DNA of 10,830 bases from Chloroflexota bacterium (GTDB lineage: Bacteria > Chloroflexota > Anaerolineae > Aggregatilineales > UBA2796). The notes below the pieces were generated by a model that did not search any database, was not told where the DNA came from, and was given only the letters and a program-made list of their open reading frames with translations. This document shows positions 5,837 to 10,830 of the stretch, one piece after another. Where the stretch lies: positions 1 through 10,830 of the forward strand of contig JAGHYP010000075.1 of the NCBI GenBank assembly GCA_017743585.1. The letters are read 5' to 3'. Each line of letters begins with the position of its first letter. Within the stretch, counting starts at the first letter, position 1. The position numbers were made by a program, and so were the translations under genes.

Positions 5837-6643
5837 TCAATTGGCGACCATTGCCTCGATCAAGCCGCGCAATTCGCTCAGACTAGGCGCGGCGGCGCCG
5901 CCTTGCCGCTCAGGGTAGATTTTCGTGCCGTTTAGGAAGACGGTCGGTGTGGCGCTTACGCCGCGCGCAGCCGCCAGATTCGCCGCCCTACGGATGATCT
6001 CGCCCGTTCTGGCATCGCCAAGGCAGTTGGAGAACTTGCTTGTATCCAAGCCGAGCTTCTCGGCGCCTGAGATCCCGTAGCGTCCGTCATTCGCTGCGCT
6101 GCCATAACGACCTGCCCAATCGAATAGCACGTCGTGCATTTCCCAGAATTTGCCTTGCTCCCCTGCGCAGAGGGCTGTGCGCACCATGCCTTCTGAAGGA
6201 AAGCTACCATACTGCGTGAGCGGGATGTAAACAAACTTGACATCGCCGTTGAGGATTTTATCGCGGATGTTATCGAAGTAGTTGCGCTTGTACTGCTGGC
6301 AGGCAGGGCAGCTGAAGCTGGAGAACATCTCCATTGTGATCTTCGCCTCAGGATTGCCGATGAAGTAGAAGCCCTCAGGCGTGCTGCCGTAGTAGCCCTT
6401 GGCAGTGATCTCAGTGTACTTATCGAGGATGCTCTCGGCGATCTGTGCATCCACAGGACGCGAGGAGATGATCAAAAAGCCGCTGATCGCGATCAGCGCA
6501 GCGGCAGTGACGATCGCCAGCACCACAACCTGTTGCCGCTGACGGTGTCGCTTTGCCTCAGCGCGGCGCTCTCTGGCTGATTTCTTGGCAGGCGCAGGTG
6601 CATTCGGCGCATGCTTTGGCGTCTTCGATCTTGCGGTTGTCAT
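5837..6643 (-). CDS. Membrane-anchored DsbA-like thiol:disulfide oxidoreductase
   Basis: The protein is 268 residues. A basic, Ala/Pro-rich cytoplasmic segment (1-37) precedes one transmembrane helix (about 38-60), and a thioredoxin-fold domain (about 85-268) would face outside. The active site is CPAC (112-115) in FSSFSCPAC, and the cis-proline loop is GVSATPTVFLNG (228-239, P233). The helical insertion holds ALCAGEQGKFWEMHDVLF (157-174), typical of DsbA/BdbD-like proteins. Two more cysteines, C159 and C207, could form a second disulfide. Proteins of this kind oxidise or isomerise cysteines of exported proteins. The ATG at 6643 has AAGGTG seven bases upstream. It is the first gene of an operon with the M19 dipeptidase. 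No DsbB-like partner is visible in the window. Confidence 0.92.
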   Translation of the reverse strand: MTTARSKTPKHAPNAPAPAKKSARERRAEAKRHRQRQQVVVLAIVTAAALIAISGFLIISSRPVDAQIAESILDKYTEITAKGYYGSTPEGFYFIGNPEAKITMEMFSSFSCPACQQYKRNYFDNIRDKILNGDVKFVYIPLTQYGSFPSEGMVRTALCAGEQGKFWEMHDVLFDWAGRYGSAANDGRYGISGAEKLGLDTSKFSNCLGDARTGEIIRRAANLAAARGVSATPTVFLNGTKIYPERQGGAAAPSLSELRGLIEAMVAN

Positions 6644-6650
6644 AAGCGAG

Positions 6651-6656
6651 CACCTT
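6651..6656 (-). promoter_or_regulatory. Ribosome binding site of the DsbA-like gene
   Basis: AAGGTG on the minus strand lies seven bases before ATG 6643 and supports that start. Confidence 0.5.
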
Positions 6657-6693
6657 TGAAGTCATGTGTGAGCCTGAGCGTAAAGTACACTGG

Positions 6694-6722
6694 AGTATAC
6701 CTAGCGCGCCTGCCTTTGCCAC
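6694..6722 (-). promoter_or_regulatory. Putative promoter of the DsbA-like/dipeptidase operon
   Basis: On the minus strand a good -10 box TATACT (6694-6699) is preceded at 17 bases by GTGGCA (6717-6722), a four-of-six match to the -35 consensus. The predicted leader is about 45 bases. Confidence 0.45.
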
Positions 6723-6758
6723 GCCACAAGTTGGGATCGCAGCAGACGCTCATCCAAT

Positions 6759-6775
6759 CTCAGGCTGTGCCTGAG
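6759..6775. repeat. Short perfect hairpin in the divergent intergenic region
   Basis: CTCAGGC and its reverse complement GCCTGAG flank a three-base TGT loop. No T-run follows on either strand. It lies between the DsbA-like operon promoter and the kinase remnant, and its function is unknown. Confidence 0.4.
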
Positions 6776-6856
6776 CGGCCAAGGAATGCCACAACCCGTC
6801 AGCCATGCCTTGAGTAGGTCGCGGCACATTGCGCTACAGCGTGTGCTTGTTGTGAG

Positions 6857-7086
6857 AATGGACATGCGCACGCTGATCTGCTGCTCACGGTCTATGAAGG
6901 CGCGGCTTTGGCAGCGCGCGATTGCTACAACGCACTCGGCGAGTTCTCGTGCAAGTCATTTTGGCAGGCGGTGGGGCGCGCAGCGCGATCTGGTCGCAAC
7001 TCATGGCGGACTGCATGGGCGCTACCATCGTTATGCCGCGAGGACGTGAGTTCGGCGCAAAGGGTGCGGCCGCTTCGGGCGGCACT
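6857..7086 (+). pseudogene. Frameshifted C-terminal remnant of an FGGY-family carbohydrate kinase
   Basis: Two overlapping frames together read like the C-terminal ATPase lobe of an FGGY sugar kinase (xylulokinase/erythritol kinase type). The frame at 6857-6946 gives HADLLLTVYEGAALAARDC and YNALGEF, matching the conserved helix with the pattern R(A)vyEGva..lrdc. The frame at 6949-7086 then gives VQVILAGGGARSAIW, SQLMADCMGATIVMP and FGAKGAA, matching the adenosine-binding GGGA(R/K)S..W.Q..AD segment and the GA.GAA turn. The shift lies near 6946-6949. Nothing upstream of 6857 continues the match: frame 2 has a stop at 6815-6817 and no kinase motif. The rest of the gene (normally about 480-520 residues in total) is missing. 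It is evidently a decayed fragment. Its end abuts the clpC promoter. Confidence 0.75.
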
Positions 7087-7110
7087 TTTAAAATTTCAGA
7101 GAGAAGGGAC

Positions 7111-7139
7111 TCGTCAGAGCGCGTGGTTGTGCGTATAAT
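7111..7139 (+). promoter_or_regulatory. Sigma70-type promoter of clpC
   Basis: A consensus -10 box TATAAT (7134-7139) is preceded at 17 bases by TCGTCA (7111-7116), a four-of-six match to the -35 consensus. Transcription would begin near 7146, giving a leader of about 185 bases. I see no CIRCE element or CtsR-type heptad repeat around it. Confidence 0.6.
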
Positions 7140-7150
7140 TATGGTAACCT

Positions 7151-7247
7151 AGCGCCAGGCGTTGTCATTGCGCTCGGCTAGATTGAAGGAAAGTGGCGCT
7201 CGAAACGGCTTGTTTCCCAACTTGCGCCGCGTCCCAGTTTGGCGCAA
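7151..7247 (+). promoter_or_regulatory. Structured clpC leader with two inverted repeats
   Basis: In the predicted untranslated leader, AGCGCCA (7151-7157) pairs exactly with TGGCGCT (7194-7200). TTGCGCC (7222-7228) pairs exactly with GGCGCAA (7241-7247). GGAAAG-type purine blocks recur at about 7188, 7265 and 7301. The folds could influence RNA stability or translation. This does not match a riboswitch I recognise. Confidence 0.35.
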
Positions 7248-7316
7248 TCGCCCATAGGCGTGGAAGGAAAAGCCTTTCGCGAAATAACAACACTGTTGTA
7301 GGAAAGCAAGGGCGAT

Positions 7317-7322
7317 GGAGGT
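7317..7322 (+). promoter_or_regulatory. Ribosome binding site of clpC
   Basis: GGAGGT lies eight bases before GTG 7331, an ideal spacing. It favours the GTG over the in-frame ATG at 7346. Confidence 0.75.
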
Positions 7323-7330
7323 AGTTCGAC

Positions 7331-9901
<2,571 letters not shown>

Positions 9902-9920
9902 GCCTCCGACTGCACAGCAC

Positions 9921-9960
9921 AACAGGACGGCGCAAAGCCGTCCTGTTTTTCTCTCTTTTT
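9921..9960 (+). terminator. Intrinsic terminator of clpC
   Basis: A perfect 11-base-pair stem (AACAGGACGGC with GCCGTCCTGTT) closes a five-base GCAAA loop. It runs into the T-rich tract GTTTTTCTCTCTTTTT. It begins 20 bases after the clpC stop and should separate clpC from the next gene. Confidence 0.92.
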
Positions 9961-10001
9961 GAGACGTTTTTCACAAGCCTGATAGTTTTTGAGAGTTTTT
10001 C
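9956..10001 (+). repeat. Imperfect tandem T-tract repeat after the clpC terminator
   Basis: TTTTTGAGACGTTTTTC (9956-9972) recurs 30 bases later as TTTTTGAGAGTTTTTC (9986-10001), with a one-base length difference. Both copies lie between the terminator and the HMG-CoA reductase gene. The second is also framed by TGATAG and CTATCA (9980-9985 and 10008-10013). The function is unknown. It may be an AT-rich promoter upstream element, although the only -10 candidate nearby (TATCAT, 10009-10014) has no good -35 box. Confidence 0.35.
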
Positions 10002-10067
10002 GGCACTATCATGCCCCGCTGAGCGGCTAGGCGCTCTGCCGCCGGATGTTCAGAATCAAGTCACGAC

Positions 10068-10830
10068 ATGAGCGAAACGCGCAGTCGAAAATCGAGCCGA
10101 TTGCCTGCTTTTTATCAACGTAGCCTCGCCGAGCGCCTACAGTTGGTCGCCGAATGGGCCGCCCTGAGCGACGCTGAGCGCGCCGCACTGGAAGGCACGG
10201 TAGGGCTGGACGCAGCGCACGCCGACTACATGATCGAGAACGCAATAGGCGTCTTCGGGCTGCCGCTCGGCATTGCCACTAACTTTCTGATCAACGGGCG
10301 CGACTATCTAGTGCCAATGGCAACAGAAGAGCCGAGCGTGGTGGCTGCCTGCAGCTACGCCGCCAAGCTGATCCGCGCGGGCGGCGGCTTCCAAGCGGGC
10401 AGCGATGAGCCGGTCATGATCGGGCAGCTGCAAGTGCTGGATATCCCTGATGCGCAGGCAGCGGCGGCGCGAATCCTGGCGCAGCGCGAGCGTCTACTGG
10501 CTGCCGCCAACAATCCAACTTCCTCAATCGTGCGGCTTGGCGGCGGCGCGCGCGATGTAGTCGTGCGCCCATTCTCGGGCACCCCGCTCGGCGAGATGGT
10601 GATCGTGCATCTGCTCTACGATGTGCGCGACGCAATGGGCGCCAACGCCATCAACACTGCCTGCGAGCAGATCGCGCCGCTCGTGGCCGCCATCAGCGGC
10701 GGGCGCGTCCATTTGCGCATTTTGAGCAACCTGTGCGATCAGCGCAAAGCTTGGGCGACGTGCCGCGTCCTGGCTGCTGAGCTTGCCACGCAGACGCTCG
10801 ACGGCATTCAGGTGGCGCGCGCCATTGTCG
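10068..10830 (+). CDS. mvaA: Class II hydroxymethylglutaryl-CoA reductase (3' truncated by the window)
   Basis: The first 254 residues of a protein normally about 420-430 long are present. HMG-CoA reductase interconverts HMG-CoA and mevalonate using NAD(P)H; in bacteria with the mevalonate route it supplies isoprenoid precursors. The fragment shows ENAIGVFGLPLGIATNFLIN (57-76), the TEEPSVVAA segment (86-94) carrying the catalytic glutamate, GGGARD (158-163), DAMGANAINT (188-197) for cofactor binding, and ILSNLCDQRKA (218-228). These are class II (Pseudomonas mevalonii-like) features. There is no membrane domain. The catalytic lysine, aspartate and histidine lie beyond the edge. The start is the only ATG after an in-frame stop at 10020-10022, though its binding site is weak. 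Biosynthetic versus degradative direction cannot be told from this fragment. Confidence 0.95.
   Translation, partial: MSETRSRKSSRLPAFYQRSLAERLQLVAEWAALSDAERAALEGTVGLDAAHADYMIENAIGVFGLPLGIATNFLINGRDYLVPMATEEPSVVAACSYAAKLIRAGGGFQAGSDEPVMIGQLQVLDIPDAQAAAARILAQRERLLAAANNPTSSIVRLGGGARDVVVRPFSGTPLGEMVIVHLLYDVRDAMGANAINTACEQIAPLVAAISGGRVHLRILSNLCDQRKAWATCRVLAAELATQTLDGIQVARAIV

Noticed and set aside
6786..7049. 87-codon plus-strand open frame upstream of clpC
   Set aside because: It has no motif; the kinase similarity lies in the other two plus-strand frames.
7100..7330. CIRCE or CtsR operator for clpC
   Set aside because: Neither the TTAGCACTC/GAGTGCTAA pair nor a GGTCAAA heptad repeat is present.

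Overview
The window looks like a chromosomal stretch from a moderately GC-rich bacterium. A Chloroflexota host is the best guess, as an inference from the mix of a class II HMG-CoA reductase, a stand-alone ClpC, a membrane-embedded aminopropyltransferase, PHP/AlbA_2 fusion genes and very GCGC-rich codon usage. No 16S rRNA or other decisive marker is present. There is no sign of a phage, insertion sequence, CRISPR array or integrase. It is mostly housekeeping and stress genes, with a few unusual items.

Bases 1-1992 (+) hold the end of a compact membrane operon: the C-terminus of a membrane-anchored protein, a 57-residue single-pass membrane peptide starting at TTG, and a seven-helix membrane protein with a C-terminal spermidine-synthase-like domain. 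The last two genes overlap by 11 bases, so they are probably translationally coupled. A perfect 20-base palindrome lies just after the operon.

Bases 2197-4350 (-) hold a tRNA with a Tyr (GUA) anticodon and its own sigma70-type promoter. Upstream of it is a large PHP phosphoesterase-AlbA_2 (Schlafen-like) fusion protein, also with a clear promoter and ribosome binding site. The tRNA is odd for a bacterium: it has a short variable loop and a C1:G72 pair. Bases 4351-4743 carry no convincing gene.

Bases 4744-6722 (-) hold a two-gene operon: a membrane-anchored DsbA-like thiol oxidoreductase, then an M19 dipeptidase one to seven bases after it.

Bases 6723-7330 are the divergent intergenic region. 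It contains a frameshifted remnant of an FGGY-family sugar kinase C-terminus (6857-7086), then the clpC promoter and a structured leader of about 185 bases.

Bases 7331-9960 (+) hold clpC, complete, closed by a strong intrinsic terminator. Bases 10068-10830 hold the first 254 residues of a class II HMG-CoA reductase, cut by the window edge.

The operons serve separate functions: polyamine or related chemistry at the membrane, disulfide formation and peptide turnover, regulated proteolysis, and mevalonate metabolism. I found no multi-gene defence or mobile system. The items most worth a second look are the class I tRNA-Tyr, the PHP-AlbA_2 fusion protein, the small membrane peptide coupled to the aminopropyltransferase, and the kinase fossil beside clpC.
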